Shown here: one piece after another, positions 54,282-63,057 of the stretch | Position numbering within the stretch: the stretch's first letter is position 1 | Layout: each line of letters starts with the position of its first letter | Origin: Vibrio metschnikovii CIP 69.14 | Lineage (GTDB): Bacteria; Pseudomonadota; Gammaproteobacteria; Enterobacterales; Vibrionaceae | Assembly (NCBI RefSeq): GCF_000176155.1 | Contig: NZ_ACZO01000003.1 | Span: forward strand, 49,991 to 113,990 | DNA length: 64,000 nucleotides | Reading direction: 5' to 3' | Made by a program: the position numbers and the translations under genes | Notes under the pieces: generated by a model | What the model was told of the DNA's origin: nothing | Database searches by the model: none | Seen by the model: the letters and a program-made list of their open reading frames with translations, nothing else

Positions 54282-55814
54282 TTACCGTTGTTGTCTTATT
54301 GTGCGTAGTACCACCATCAGTAGTAGAGAGAATAGCCCCATTGAGCCGCCACTACTACCAGTGTCACCGCCACCGTCACCATTGTTTTCATCTGGATTGT
54401 CACCATTATTTTCATCTGGATTAACGATCTCTTTAATAGACAATGATATTGGCATCTCGGTGTTTCGGTTGTCACCAAAATGCAACACAGTGCTCCCTAA
54501 TCCGTTCATAGATACGGTCATTTCACAAAACTGAGACGGTTGTAGCGTTTTGCTTTCACAGCCTGTTACGGTCACTTCAACGTTGCTGCCTTGCAAGAAA
54601 GGATCAAGCGTTAATGTTTCGTTGGTTAGGTTTTGCACCACAAACGAGGTGGTGATGGGCTCTAACTCAAGTTGCTCCCACGTTAACCCGCTTTTTTCTA
54701 TAGCCCCCTCAAATTCCACTTCCACTTCGAATACTTCTTGAATGGAAGCAGGAGCCGCCAATGTGTCGATGCGGTCAATCAATAGCGGAATGTAGTGACC
54801 GACGTGAGTGAACTCCACAAATTCAGGGTTCAAGTGCATGTGAGTGCTCTTTGCAATGGCAATCGCTTGGTTGCTATTGAGCATCAACGGGGTTCCTGAG
54901 TCACCCGATAACGGCAATGATCCTTTTCTTGTAGGGAAAAGAGGGACGTAATCATCCCGCCCGTAAAAGCAATTGTGAGTATTATCAGTGCAGCTTTCTA
55001 CAGGAGGTGTTCCTCCTGTCCATTGTTTAGCAAAACTGGGCGCGTAAGTGGCATCGTTTACCCATTTTCCTGTCCCACCAAACTCTTCTGTGCCTCCAGT
55101 ATATCGCCAGATTAACTCGGTTTTTTGCATGGTGGTGGTAGGCTGTGGGTGTTTATCGGTTCTTCCCCACCCTTTAAAGGTGAAGCGCTGCTCATCCGAT
55201 ATGCGAAAGGTTTGCTCAATTGAATCGAACGCTGCCACAATTGCAGCGTGTGTCATTTGAGGGATGGCCTTTTCTAGCTTGATTAAGCCAATATCTTGGT
55301 GGCGATGAGTCTTGGGTTTACCTGTTTGTGTTGATGATAATTCCCACTCCATTTGCCCCCAGTCAAACTCAGGGTGCCGGTTTTTGACAAACTCGTATTC
55401 TTCATGCCAAGCAGCATCAATCACGTCGTGGTCAGCGCTGGTGGTGTCAATATCAATCACGCTGTACTTGAGCGTGGTGCGATTGGGCGTATCAACCTCA
55501 ATACCCTGAAAAACCGTAATTTCATTCTCAGCACCGTTATCAACGTACCAGTCATAGCGTTTGTTTTCATCATCTTGCGTTGATATTCTCGTACCAATGC
55601 AATGCCCAGCGGTTAAGATGTATTGACCCGCAATAAGCAGTCCACCACAAGTGGTTTTGTTTTTATCTCCTCCGTCTGATGGATGAAAGACCTCAAATCG
55701 AACGGTGTGGTCTTGATATTCTGAGGTAAGAACGTCCTCTCCGTAGGCAACGGCGTGAACGTTTGCTGAAATCAGTAGTGTACTCATTGTAAGGCTGAGT
55801 ATGGTGCGTTTCAT
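54282..55814 (-). CDS. Secreted trypsin-like serine protease with GlyGly-CTERM tail
   Basis: A 510-residue S1-family protease. It has a signal peptide (MKRTILSLTMSTLLISANVHA), catalytic His71 in TAGHC, Asp174 in HQDIGLIKL and Ser in LSGDSGTPL (about 310). A beta-rich C-terminal domain (about 355-465) and a short DENNGDNPDENNGD spacer follow. The tail (SGGSMGLFSLLLMVVLRTIRQQR) is a GlyGly-CTERM sorting signal, processed by rhombosortase and tied to type II secretion in Vibrio. Substrate unknown. It is a stand-alone gene in the plasmid-like part. Confidence 0.92.
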   Translation of the reverse strand: MKRTILSLTMSTLLISANVHAVAYGEDVLTSEYQDHTVRFEVFHPSDGGDKNKTTCGGLLIAGQYILTAGHCIGTRISTQDDENKRYDWYVDNGAENEITVFQGIEVDTPNRTTLKYSVIDIDTTSADHDVIDAAWHEEYEFVKNRHPEFDWGQMEWELSSTQTGKPKTHRHQDIGLIKLEKAIPQMTHAAIVAAFDSIEQTFRISDEQRFTFKGWGRTDKHPQPTTTMQKTELIWRYTGGTEEFGGTGKWVNDATYAPSFAKQWTGGTPPVESCTDNTHNCFYGRDDYVPLFPTRKGSLPLSGDSGTPLMLNSNQAIAIAKSTHMHLNPEFVEFTHVGHYIPLLIDRIDTLAAPASIQEVFEVEVEFEGAIEKSGLTWEQLELEPITTSFVVQNLTNETLTLDPFLQGSNVEVTVTGCESKTLQPSQFCEMTVSMNGLGSTVLHFGDNRNTEMPISLSIKEIVNPDENNGDNPDENNGDGGGDTGSSGGSMGLFSLLLMVVLRTIRQQR

Positions 55815-56042
55815 GGTGTTAATCCCTGTTGTTTTCTTTGATGATGCTATCGTAATGCCATTATTGAGAATGCAATAGCCAAGCCGTTGTTTTTTTCAAT
55901 AGTACCACGGTGTTCGTCTGACTTAACCCCCCCTGTTGTGTCCAACAGTTCTCCTTTTTTAAATTTTTTGTTGATCATTTCCACAATTGAGCCATTCCCC
56001 ATACACTAGCTAGGATATGCACGATTAAAGGAATGTTGCCCA

Positions 56043-56339
56043 GTGGAGAGTAGTTTTGTTCATCTTAACGAGAAAGAGCTTCCCGCCTTTATCGCTCGAA
56101 GCGTTTTGAGTCTGGATGATTTCTTGGATTCTGATATTTCAACCTCCCCTTGCTTTGTGTATTGCCAGTTTGAGAGGGACAGGCTTTGCTACAGCCATTT
56201 AAGACGACTGTCGTCCAGTGGTGTAAATTATGTGAAATTTGCCGACGGAGCGGTGTTTCACAAGGAGTTTGGTCGGTTCCCCGACAAGTTGATCATCTCT
56301 AAATATATTGGCTCAGTGCGCATGTCTGGCTTTTTTTGA
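56043..56339 (+). CDS. Small protein of unknown function
   Basis: A 98-codon frame with a GTG start preceded by AAAGGAA. It has a hydrophilic N-terminus (SSFVHLNEKELPAFIARSVLSLDDFL) and a C-terminal part rich in aromatic residues (YCQFERDRLCYSHLRRL). Not recognised; no partner gene. The ribosome binding site and amino-acid pattern make it moderately likely to be real. Confidence 0.45.
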   Translation: MESSFVHLNEKELPAFIARSVLSLDDFLDSDISTSPCFVYCQFERDRLCYSHLRRLSSSGVNYVKFADGAVFHKEFGRFPDKLIISKYIGSVRMSGFF

Positions 56340-56441
56340 TGATGGTGTAGCATTCGTTGGTAGCGGTAGTGAAAGGCAGAGGTAAATACAGGTGGTGTTA
56401 CCCTGCCCGTCATGATTACCATAACTAAATATTTTAGCTGT

Positions 56442-56708
56442 TTACTCTTGATACTCACTCAGAGCGCTTCCATCAAATTCAGTTAATGCTTGAGCATTCA
56501 GATGAGCAATCAGCTCTAAGCGAGCGCTCATTGGGCTAAATGATGACGTAGAGCCAGCACTCTTTCTTTCTAATACTTTTAAAAAATCAGCGTTCATTTC
56601 ATTATTAGATAGTGCCACGACGGGTTCTCCAGATAAGCAATCTTCAAAGCACTTTCTTGCCTCGCTTGATGACACGGCTTTCTCAGCATAAATTGTACTT
56701 GTTTTCAT
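56442..56708 (-). CDS. Phd/YefM-like orphan antitoxin
   Basis: An 88-residue protein with a Phd-like N-terminus (KAVSSSEARKCFEDCLSGEPVVALSNNEMNADFLKVLE): a strand, then the SEAR..F helix, then the PVV.L.N strand. It has an acidic C-terminal tail. No toxin gene is found on either side, so it is orphaned, or acts as an anti-addiction factor or repressor. Confidence 0.65.
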   Translation of the reverse strand: MKTSTIYAEKAVSSSEARKCFEDCLSGEPVVALSNNEMNADFLKVLERKSAGSTSSFSPMSARLELIAHLNAQALTEFDGSALSEYQE

Positions 56709-56965
56709 AATACGCTCATGTACTTTGTTATGTACTTAACATTGTATATTGATGATTCAAATTTTTACAGATTCACATTAAAGAGGGGGTATCGGTGACA
56801 AAATGATCCCACTATTAGATAGAAGCCGTCATTGGCTTTTCTTCTATTAGTCAATCTTCACCACGCACGTAAATAGTGATTAAACCGTCCACGCCTAGCT
56901 TTATCTCAATGTGATTCATATCAGATAATTTCTCTTTTAAATCGGTTGTTCGTCTTTCGCTTTCG

Positions 56966-57181
56966 TTAACAGCGGTTTTCTGGTGATAGCAATAAGGCTT
57001 GCTGATAACGAATCGTTTGGCTGATTAATTTGTCTCGTGTGCAGCTAGACAGTGCAGCCCAATGCTTACGGACAATCGCTCCTTCGAGTTTAAGCAGCAA
57101 ACTCTCTTCCACGTTTTGATAGAGCGATTTAATGGCATCCTCCCGCCTAGCTTCGCTTATTTCGGCGGTGGAGGATGTCAA
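56966..57181 (-). CDS. Possible small helical protein near the replicon
   Basis: A 71-codon frame, fully helical in appearance (SEARREDAIKSLYQNVEESLLLKLEGAIVRKHWAALSSC). No clear ribosome binding site is seen. If real, its position upstream of the rep operon suggests a copy-control or partition accessory role, but this is speculation. Confidence 0.35.
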   Translation of the reverse strand: MTSSTAEISEARREDAIKSLYQNVEESLLLKLEGAIVRKHWAALSSCTRDKLISQTIRYQQALLLSPENRC

Positions 57182-57226
57182 TTATAGTAATGCAGAGAGA
57201 GCTCTCAGCTCCTCATCGGAGGGTAT

Positions 57227-57261
57227 GTTCAGGCTGAACTTTGTCAATGTTCAGCCTGAAC
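57227..57261. promoter_or_regulatory. Perfect 13-bp inverted repeat upstream of the replicon
   Basis: GTTCAGGCTGAAC (57227-57239, itself a near-palindrome) and its exact complement (57249-57261) are separated by TTTGTCAAT. It could be a terminator isolating the replicon or a repressor site. Confidence 0.5.
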
Positions 57262-57311
57262 AATTGAGCTAAACACCGACAAATCATCCTCAAGTTTTTA
57301 ATTGAACAGTT

Positions 57312-57475
57312 TCAATTTCCCAAAATTAAGCTATACCTACACTTCCTAAAATTAAGCTATAAATCTATAAATACGGCTATTCATTGTCTAATTTTAAGGT
57401 ATAAATCACATTTACCAAGCTAATTTTCCTCTTTTTAAGGTATATGGTATGCTTAATAAAATTGTAAATAGGTAC
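57312..57475. repeat. Upstream iteron cluster of the replicon
   Basis: Two direct units (TTCCCAAAATTAAGCTAT near 57317 and TTCCTAAAATTAAGCTAT near 57343) are followed by two or three inverted, more diverged units (CTAATTTTAAGGTAT near 57390, CTTTTTAAGGTAT near 57431). They lie immediately before the initiator gene, where initiator binding would control both origin firing and the rep promoter. Confidence 0.75.
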
Positions 57476-57480
57476 AGGCA

Positions 57481-58590
57481 ATGAGTAGTAATACGGATAA
57501 TTTAGAAGGCTACTTTCCGGCTGAAATAGTCAACGAAGCATTTGGCAACAGACCATCAACTACCACTTTGATGGATTGCATTTTTCTCCCAGGTCGAGTT
57601 CCACGTGACCTAACGTCAAAAATAAGCGCGGATCCAGGGCATTTAGAGCAGCAGCTTTTAGCTCAAAAACCGTTAATGTCTACCAGTCTTTCCAAGCCAT
57701 ACTGGAAAAAGGGAGCTAACAAAAGAGAATTCGATACTGTTCGTATTGATGTCTATAGCGCTGTTTGCTTAGCTGATGATAGACATCTACTAGAAGGTAT
57801 TGTCAGTGTCGGAGGAATGTATGTTGATTTGTCTGGATTAACATTAAGACAAGCGATTGAGATCGCACAAATTAACGTCGAGATTGATAGGCTTTCTAAT
57901 CAATACCACGATCTTCTAGATACAAAAATGTTTAGTGGTGTATATGATTATTTTTTATGTGATTTTACTACCTTATTTGATTTTCTTAATCTAAAAAATC
58001 AAAAGGCAAACAAGAACACAGTAATGACGAGACTACAAAGACTCTCACAAATGCTGTTAATCTTAGATTACGAGAAACAAGGCGAAACACTCCCACAATT
58101 TCATACAAGAATGAAACTCGTAGACAGTAACTACATCCCTCTACTTGTACTGGACGGAGTCAAGAATAAAAGCTCAATTAGAGCCGATACCATTACTCAC
58201 TTTATTGTCGGTGTACATAAAACGTTTACTGCTTCTTTACGGCAAGAGGGGGCAATAAGTCGTAAAAGATTCTTAAAAGTCTATCCACAACTGACAGGAA
58301 AACATGCTGTCACTGATTTTTGTAAATACCTTGATGCACATAAACGGGAATTCTTGCATGGTAAGTATTTAACTGAGCTCATCAAAGACTATTATGCAAA
58401 TAAGATCAGAGTATCAAAACAGCACGTTAGTCGTCATATCAACAATACCATGACTGAAGTCGTGTTAAAAAAAGAAGTTCTGTATCGAGATTTTGGGTTA
58501 CTACTTCAAGAAAAAAACAATCATGATAAAAAGAAAGATTATATCTTACTTTATATCGGCGATGACGAAAAAGAGGAGACGACAAAATGA
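57481..58590 (+). CDS. Plasmid replication initiator (RepC-like position)
   Basis: A 369-residue soluble protein, first gene of the rep operon between two iteron clusters. It has helical and winged-helix-like stretches (VMTRLQRLSQMLLIL; ISRKRFLKVYPQLTGKHAVTDFCKYLD) with basic patches near the C-terminus (NKIRVSKQHVSRHINN). Its placement before a RepA-type ATPase recalls the RepA/RepC pair of IncQ plasmids, with this as the iteron-binding protein. The family was not recognised directly. It overlaps the next gene by 4 bp. Confidence 0.65.
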   Translation: MSSNTDNLEGYFPAEIVNEAFGNRPSTTTLMDCIFLPGRVPRDLTSKISADPGHLEQQLLAQKPLMSTSLSKPYWKKGANKREFDTVRIDVYSAVCLADDRHLLEGIVSVGGMYVDLSGLTLRQAIEIAQINVEIDRLSNQYHDLLDTKMFSGVYDYFLCDFTTLFDFLNLKNQKANKNTVMTRLQRLSQMLLILDYEKQGETLPQFHTRMKLVDSNYIPLLVLDGVKNKSSIRADTITHFIVGVHKTFTASLRQEGAISRKRFLKVYPQLTGKHAVTDFCKYLDAHKREFLHGKYLTELIKDYYANKIRVSKQHVSRHINNTMTEVVLKKEVLYRDFGLLLQEKNNHDKKKDYILLYIGDDEKEETTK

Positions 58591-59654
58591 CATCTTCTAT
58601 AAATAATCAAGATGTTATAGCCTTAAGCGAACAGGAAATCACCAGTAATTTAGCCTCTAATCAGAAAGAACAAATATTGAAAGGGTTATTTAGAGGTAGT
58701 ATTGGCTTTCTGATCGCTCCACCTGATTCGGGAAAAAGTTATCTCGCTCTTTCAATTGCTTATGAAATGGCGTTACCAGAATATCCACTAATCGGGGTAA
58801 GCCATAGTAATAACAAAGCGCTTAAAACGTTAATCTGGCCAATTGAAGATTCATTACCTGGAACTCTACCTCGCATCCAAACCCATTTGTCGCGGTTTTC
58901 GATTAGTGTGAAAGAGCGCTTGAAGGAAAATGTGGGGATTTACTGTCATGCCGATCCTATTTGTTGCTCAGGCGGAGCAAAACATACCAAAGAATGGCAA
59001 GAATCATCCAAAGCTCTAGATAAATTAATAAATACGGCCAAATCATTTGACCTCATAATTATAGATACTCTTCGAGATGCCATTGGCTCTGCAAACGTTG
59101 TTGAAGATGACTATTACATAAGAATAGCGTTAGAAAAACTCGCACAGGAAGCAGATGCCGCCGTTTTAGTTGTCCATCATCCAACAAAAGATGTGAGTAG
59201 GGGAAAAGACGTTATAAACAGTGTCTCTGGCTCAGGTTTATCTTCGACGTTATCTAAATCGAAACTGCATTTATACTTAGATCAAGTTGTAGATAAAAAG
59301 GATGGTACAATCCAAGAGACTCGCTTGCGACATATCAAGGCGAATTACATTCCATATGATCAACAATGGAAAAGGCCAATTCAATTGCATTGGAGCGAAG
59401 GTTCCTTGTTACATCTAGATAGTAAAAGTCTGATGCAATTGGAACTAGAAGAGGTTAGTCAAGAGAGAAAGACTCAAAAAGTATCTAGAAAGCGCCTAAG
59501 TCAATTATCTGAAAAGCAAGTAATCATTGAACGCAATGATTCTCTCTTATCTGAAGAATCAAAACGTTTGGCTGAGCAAACAACACATGGTCCATTTGGG
59601 AGCGGAATGGCTTCTGAATTGTCTGAGCTAAGAACGACAAAATCAAAATTATAA
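58587..59654 (+). CDS. RepA-type hexameric replicative helicase / AAA_25 ATPase
   Basis: A 355-residue RecA-fold ATPase: Walker A APPDSGKS at about 44-51, GVSHSNNKALKTLIWPIED in the second strand region, Walker B LIIIDTLRD at about 152-160, and LVVHHPTKD at about 204-212. The order and length fit IncQ RepA-like plasmid helicases and phage or plasmid AAA_25 proteins. A charged C-terminal 70 residues may bind the initiator. It is translationally coupled to the preceding gene. Confidence 0.8.
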   Translation: MTSSINNQDVIALSEQEITSNLASNQKEQILKGLFRGSIGFLIAPPDSGKSYLALSIAYEMALPEYPLIGVSHSNNKALKTLIWPIEDSLPGTLPRIQTHLSRFSISVKERLKENVGIYCHADPICCSGGAKHTKEWQESSKALDKLINTAKSFDLIIIDTLRDAIGSANVVEDDYYIRIALEKLAQEADAAVLVVHHPTKDVSRGKDVINSVSGSGLSSTLSKSKLHLYLDQVVDKKDGTIQETRLRHIKANYIPYDQQWKRPIQLHWSEGSLLHLDSKSLMQLELEEVSQERKTQKVSRKRLSQLSEKQVIIERNDSLLSEESKRLAEQTTHGPFGSGMASELSELRTTKSKL

Positions 59655-59689
59655 CTCTCTGTTTATTTGTTATTTTTACTCTTTTCCTG

Positions 59690-59900
59690 TCTTGAAATGT
59701 TATAAATTTCCTATTATTAAGCTATTTTTAGGATTGTTTCATTTCCTAATATTAAGCTTAATATTAGGCTTACTTCCTAACATTAAGCTATTGGAACAAG
59801 CGTTATTTCCTAATAATAAGCTTTAACTTCCTAACATTAAGCTATCACCACCACAAACAAAGCTTAAAATTAGGAAATTTCCTTTTATTAAGCTTTGTTT
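59690..59900. repeat. Downstream iteron cluster, likely origin
   Basis: Seven units of TTCCTAANATTAAGCTAT type occur between about 59708 and 59892: five direct, one inverted (GCTTAAAATTAGGAA) and one variant (TTCCTTTTATTAAGC). They alternate in spacing within an AT-rich region. This cluster and the one at 57312 bracket the two rep genes. The AT-rich surroundings make this the best candidate for oriV. Confidence 0.85.
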
Positions 59901-59973
59901 TTACTCCTATGATCTTATGATCCTATGGATCTATATATGATCAGTAACGTGCGTCGCTGATGCGACTTCGTTG

Positions 59974-60024
59974 ATCATCATAGATGCATTCACTGCTATG
60001 CGCAGTAAATGCATCTATGATGAT
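59974..60024. repeat. Long stem-loop beside the iterons
   Basis: ATCATCATAGATGCATT (59974-59990) pairs perfectly with 60008-60024, and inside it ACTGC/GCAGT (59992-59996, 60002-60006) pairs again, giving a 22-bp stem with a 5-nt tip. It could be a single-strand initiation structure, a recombination site or a terminator for the rep operon. Confidence 0.6.
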
Positions 60025-60302
60025 TTAAGTTTTTAAAGCTCCCATCTTAAGACTAATCAGTTAAAAGACTCGTTACAGTTAAAAATTACTAATGATGTTT
60101 AAAGCATTTTAAGTTGTAACGTTTGTATGTATATTTTAGTTATTGTGATCTCTTGATTGTTGTCATTGTCAAGACCATCTGTCATGGCGCGTGAGTGAGT
60201 GTCCCGTTCCAATTTAGCCCAGATTTATCTAACACTTTTCAGCTATCTTCTTTGCCTAATCGATTGTAATGCGATAAACCTATAACATACCTTAGATTTA
60301 GT

Positions 60303-60590
60303 ATGAGGATGTATTTAGTGCGAGTGAAAATTGAACAAAATGAAGATGGCGAACGCTACTTCTTAATACCTGATGAATTACAAAAAGACTTGGCTTGGAA
60401 CGAAGGTGATCCAATAGAATGGATTGATAATGGTGATGGAAGTTTGACTTTAAGGAAGCTCAGTAAGCTCGAAGCATTAAAGTTAAAAGCATTTGAAGAC
60501 CCATACGTGAAAGCTGAGTATGACTGACTAAAGCATGATTCTAAGTTTGATCCACAACTTCTACGCAATGAGTCGCACCTTAGTACCTAA
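60303..60590 (+). pseudogene. Antitoxin-like gene copy 2, nonsense mutation
   Basis: The frame is about 85% identical to the protein at 27274-27528 (VKIEQNEDGERYFLIPDELQKDL). It stops after AEYD because CGA (Arg in the other copy) is TGA here (60525-60527). Beyond the stop the frame continues LKHDSKFDPQLLRNESHLST to 60590, so the parent gene was longer than the copy at 27274. Confidence 0.75.
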
Positions 60591-60694
60591 GCCAAGGCGT
60601 GAAAGTCGATAAACCGTGAGCTTACGGCAGCATAGCTCAACTTAACTCGCCAGCTCTGGTTTACTAAGTGCTTATCCAATATAAGGAAGGCACC

Positions 60695-61069
60695 ATGCAA
60701 AACCAGAAAAACCTGATTCAGGCCACTGCTGACTTTGAGCACTGGCGACAAACCCGCATTAATAAACATGCCAGTATCCCCGATGAACTACGCTGCTTAG
60801 CACTCAAGCTGCTTGAAGAATATCCGATCAGTCACGTGACCAAAGCACTACGGATCTGCACCACCCAGCTCAATGACTGGCGCAAGCAACTTCCCGTTAA
60901 GTCGTCCGCTCCTGATTTTGTTCCGTTACAGATAGAGCCTGATTTACTACCTAAATCAGACCTGAGCCTTCAGCTCACTCTTCCTAATTCAAGTCAGATC
61001 CGTATCAGCGGCCTTGTCTCTCCTGACTTATTGCGAGCTCTGATACAAGAAGCAGGAGAAGTAAAATGA
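60695..61069 (+). CDS. tnpA: IS66 accessory protein TnpA
   Basis: The start at 60695 has AAGGAAGG 7 nt upstream, giving 124 residues. It has an HTH-like segment (IPDELRCLALKLLEEYPISHVTKALRICTTQLNDWRKQL) and a C-terminal LQLTLPNSSQIRISG..SPDLLRALI typical of IS66 TnpA. It overlaps tnpB by 4 bp. Confidence 0.85.
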   Translation: MQNQKNLIQATADFEHWRQTRINKHASIPDELRCLALKLLEEYPISHVTKALRICTTQLNDWRKQLPVKSSAPDFVPLQIEPDLLPKSDLSLQLTLPNSSQIRISGLVSPDLLRALIQEAGEVK

Positions 61070-61392
61070 TCCACCTGACTGCTGAGAGTAAAATCCTGCT
61101 TGCGACTCAACCAGCCGATTTTCGCTGTGGTATTGATGGACTCGCCGCCCTGTGTCGTCATCAGCTAAAACAGTCGCCTCGTAGCGGAACCCTGTTTGTG
61201 TTTACCAACCGCCGTCAAACCATGCTTAGAGCATTATGTTATGACGGCTCTGGCTTCTGGTTAATCAATAAACGCCTGAGCAAAGGCCGCTTTCAAGATT
61301 GGCCCCGTCATCACCAAGATGGGGTGACCCCTGTCGCCGCGAAGCAGCTTAAAGCTCTGTTGGTGGGGCTGCCTGGCTGGCAAAAAGTATGA
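61066..61392 (+). CDS. tnpB: IS66 ORF2 protein TnpB
   Basis: A 108-residue TnpB: ATQPADFRCGIDGLAALCRHQL, then RSGTLFVFTNRRQTMLRALCYDGSGFWLINKRLSKGRF. The DFR.GIDGLA and F.N.....R.L.YDG.GF patterns are diagnostic. Intact. Confidence 0.9.
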   Translation: MIHLTAESKILLATQPADFRCGIDGLAALCRHQLKQSPRSGTLFVFTNRRQTMLRALCYDGSGFWLINKRLSKGRFQDWPRHHQDGVTPVAAKQLKALLVGLPGWQKV

Positions 61393-61507
61393 CCGTACGC
61401 ACACTATTCCCCTTTAAGTTATCGATCCTCACGATCATGTTGACCGATCCCACAATGCTGGAATAATTGAGCACATCAGCACTGCAAGCCAGCCGACAGG
61501 AACTTAA

Positions 61508-61954
61508 ATGGCGCAAGACTTTACCGATATTGACAGCGAAGAGCTGGACAGGCTTATCCAGCGAGTGCACGAGGCAAAGGAGCACGACTTAGCACTGAGT
61601 GCGGAAGATTGCCACATCTTGTTGAAGGCATTAAAGACGCTGGCTGCCTTGCAAGAGCGTCTGTCTGACAACGATATCACCCTGCATAAATTGCGTAAGT
61701 TGGTTGGCATGGTCAAGTCATCTGAAACGATGGACACTCTACTCGGCCAGAAAAATAAGAAAAACAAAAACCGCGGTCAAAAACGTCCTAAGCCTAAAAA
61801 TACCCAACCCAGCACACCACCAGTGAAACCGAAAGTCACTCAGCATAAACTGGACGATCTAAAGAAAGGCGATAGTTGCCCCGAGTGTCAAAAAGGCAAG
61901 TTATATAAATACGAGCCCGCTACGCTGTTGCGGATCACTGGGCAAAGTCAGAAG
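61508..61954 (+). pseudogene. IS66 transposase TnpC, truncated by IS3 insertion
   Basis: About 149 native codons: a helical leader (DRLIQRVHEAKEHDLALSAEDCHILLKALKTLAALQERL), a basic Lys-rich segment and the zinc-knuckle start (CPECQKGKLYKYEP). The frame then runs into IS3 sequence to 62053. The DDE domain is missing. Confidence 0.85.
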
Positions 61955-62006
61955 TGGACCCCAACGGTTGGACACATAAGCTCATTTCTTAAGTGGTTGA
62001 CCCAGC

Positions 62007-62807
62007 TCATGCTGCGTATCTTTGCCTACCGAAGTAGGCCTCATCAGGAGTGAGGTTATTGAGTCCTTGATGGTTACGCTCTTCATTATAAAACACCATG
62101 TAGTTGCCGATTTCAAGTTCGGCTTCACGGGGCGTGGTATAAGCCTTTAAGTAAACCTCCTCATATTTCAGGCTTCGCCATAATCGCTCAATGAAAACAT
62201 TGTCAACCCAGCGGCCTTTCCCATCCATGCTTATACGTACGTTATGCTCAATTAACTTCTGTGTGAACTCTGTGCTGGTAAACTGGCTGCCTTGATCTGA
62301 GTTAAAGATATCAGGTGGCCCATAATGCTTCAGCGCTTCCTCAAGCGCTTCGATACAAAAACTCGTGTCCATGGTGTTGGATAGTCGCCAAGCCAGCACT
62401 TTGCGGCTATACCAGTCGATAATCGCAACGAGGTACAGGAACCCCTTCGCCATTGGGATATATGTGATATCAATCGCCCAAGCTTGGTTTGGGTAAGTGA
62501 CTTCGATATCACGCAACAGGTAGGGATACACCTTGTGTGCTTTGTTCGCCAGCGTCGTTTTGGGCTTGGGGTAAATCGCCCCAATCCCCATATCGCGCAT
62601 GAGTCGAACAACACGCTTACGATTAACGCTATGGCCATTTTTAGCCAGCTCAGTTCGAATGCGCCGACTGCCCATAAACGGATACTGCAGATGAATTTCG
62701 TCAATCATTCGTCGTAACGTGATCTCCTCAGCAGAGAGTCCGATGGGTTGATAGTAAGCGGTAGAGCGAGCAATATTGAGCAGCTCACATTGGCGCTTTA
62801 TCGGCAA
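62007..62807 (-). CDS. IS3-family transposase OrfB (rve domain)
   Basis: A 266-residue OrfB with an N-terminal HTH_21 region ([30 protein letters not shown]) and an rve DDE core. The core shows [31 protein letters not shown] (first Asp), [16 protein letters not shown] (second Asp) and [21 protein letters not shown] (Glu). It is complete and would be made as an OrfAB fusion by -1 frameshifting; with orfA interrupted it is probably silent. Confidence 0.92.
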   Translation of the reverse strand: MPIKRQCELLNIARSTAYYQPIGLSAEEITLRRMIDEIHLQYPFMGSRRIRTELAKNGHSVNRKRVVRLMRDMGIGAIYPKPKTTLANKAHKVYPYLLRDIEVTYPNQAWAIDITYIPMAKGFLYLVAIIDWYSRKVLAWRLSNTMDTSFCIEALEEALKHYGPPDIFNSDQGSQFTSTEFTQKLIEHNVRISMDGKGRWVDNVFIERLWRSLKYEEVYLKAYTTPREAELEIGNYMVFYNEERNHQGLNNLTPDEAYFGRQRYAA

Positions 62808-62848
62808 TGGGGTGGATTTAACCAGCGAACTCTTTCGCTGGGCTCGGT

Positions 62849-63057
62849 CTAACGACCGAGCACTTTGGCCAAAAAATCATTTTCCATGGTCAATTGACCG
62901 ATCTTGGCGTGAAGTTTGTCCACTTCTTCGGAACTCTCTTTACCTGAGTGATTTTCGGTGGCAAAAATCATGGCTGCGTTTTCAAGCAGCTCCTTTTTCC
63001 ATGTTGAGATCTGGTTAGCGTGCAGGTTATATTTCTGAGCTAGCTCAGCGACGGTTT
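62849..63057 (-). pseudogene. IS3-family OrfA, interrupted by group II intron
   Basis: The remaining frame carries the end of the HTH_Tnp_1 domain (TVAELAQKYNLHANQISTWKKELLENAA) and the leucine-zipper tail (VDKLHAKIGQLTMENDFLAKVLGR). The apparent start MLGAQ at 63070 is made from intron bases. The true N-terminus lies on the far side of the intron. Confidence 0.85.

Larger units (their letters stand above)
60600..61954 (+). mobile_element. IS66-family element of a second type, cut by IS3
   Basis: tnpA, tnpB and the 5' part of tnpC lie in order with 4-bp and 115-bp spacing. The proteins differ strongly from those of the elements at 25703 and 29484, so this is another IS66 subtype. The left terminus is not precisely visible. 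tnpC ends where an IS3-family terminus begins near 61955. Confidence 0.8.
61955..63057 (-). mobile_element. IS3-family element, 5' end replaced by group II intron
   Basis: orfB and most of orfA are on the minus strand. The 3' terminus lies near 61955 (plus-strand TGGACCCCAACGG inside tnpC of IS66). On the other side the element is interrupted at 63057/63058 inside orfA by a group II intron; the rest of the IS may lie beyond the window. Confidence 0.82.

Noticed and set aside
57312..59900. CRISPR array from the regular short repeats
   Set aside because: Units are 16-18 bp, variable, present in both orientations, with irregular AT-rich spacing and adjacent rep genes; this is an iteron pattern.
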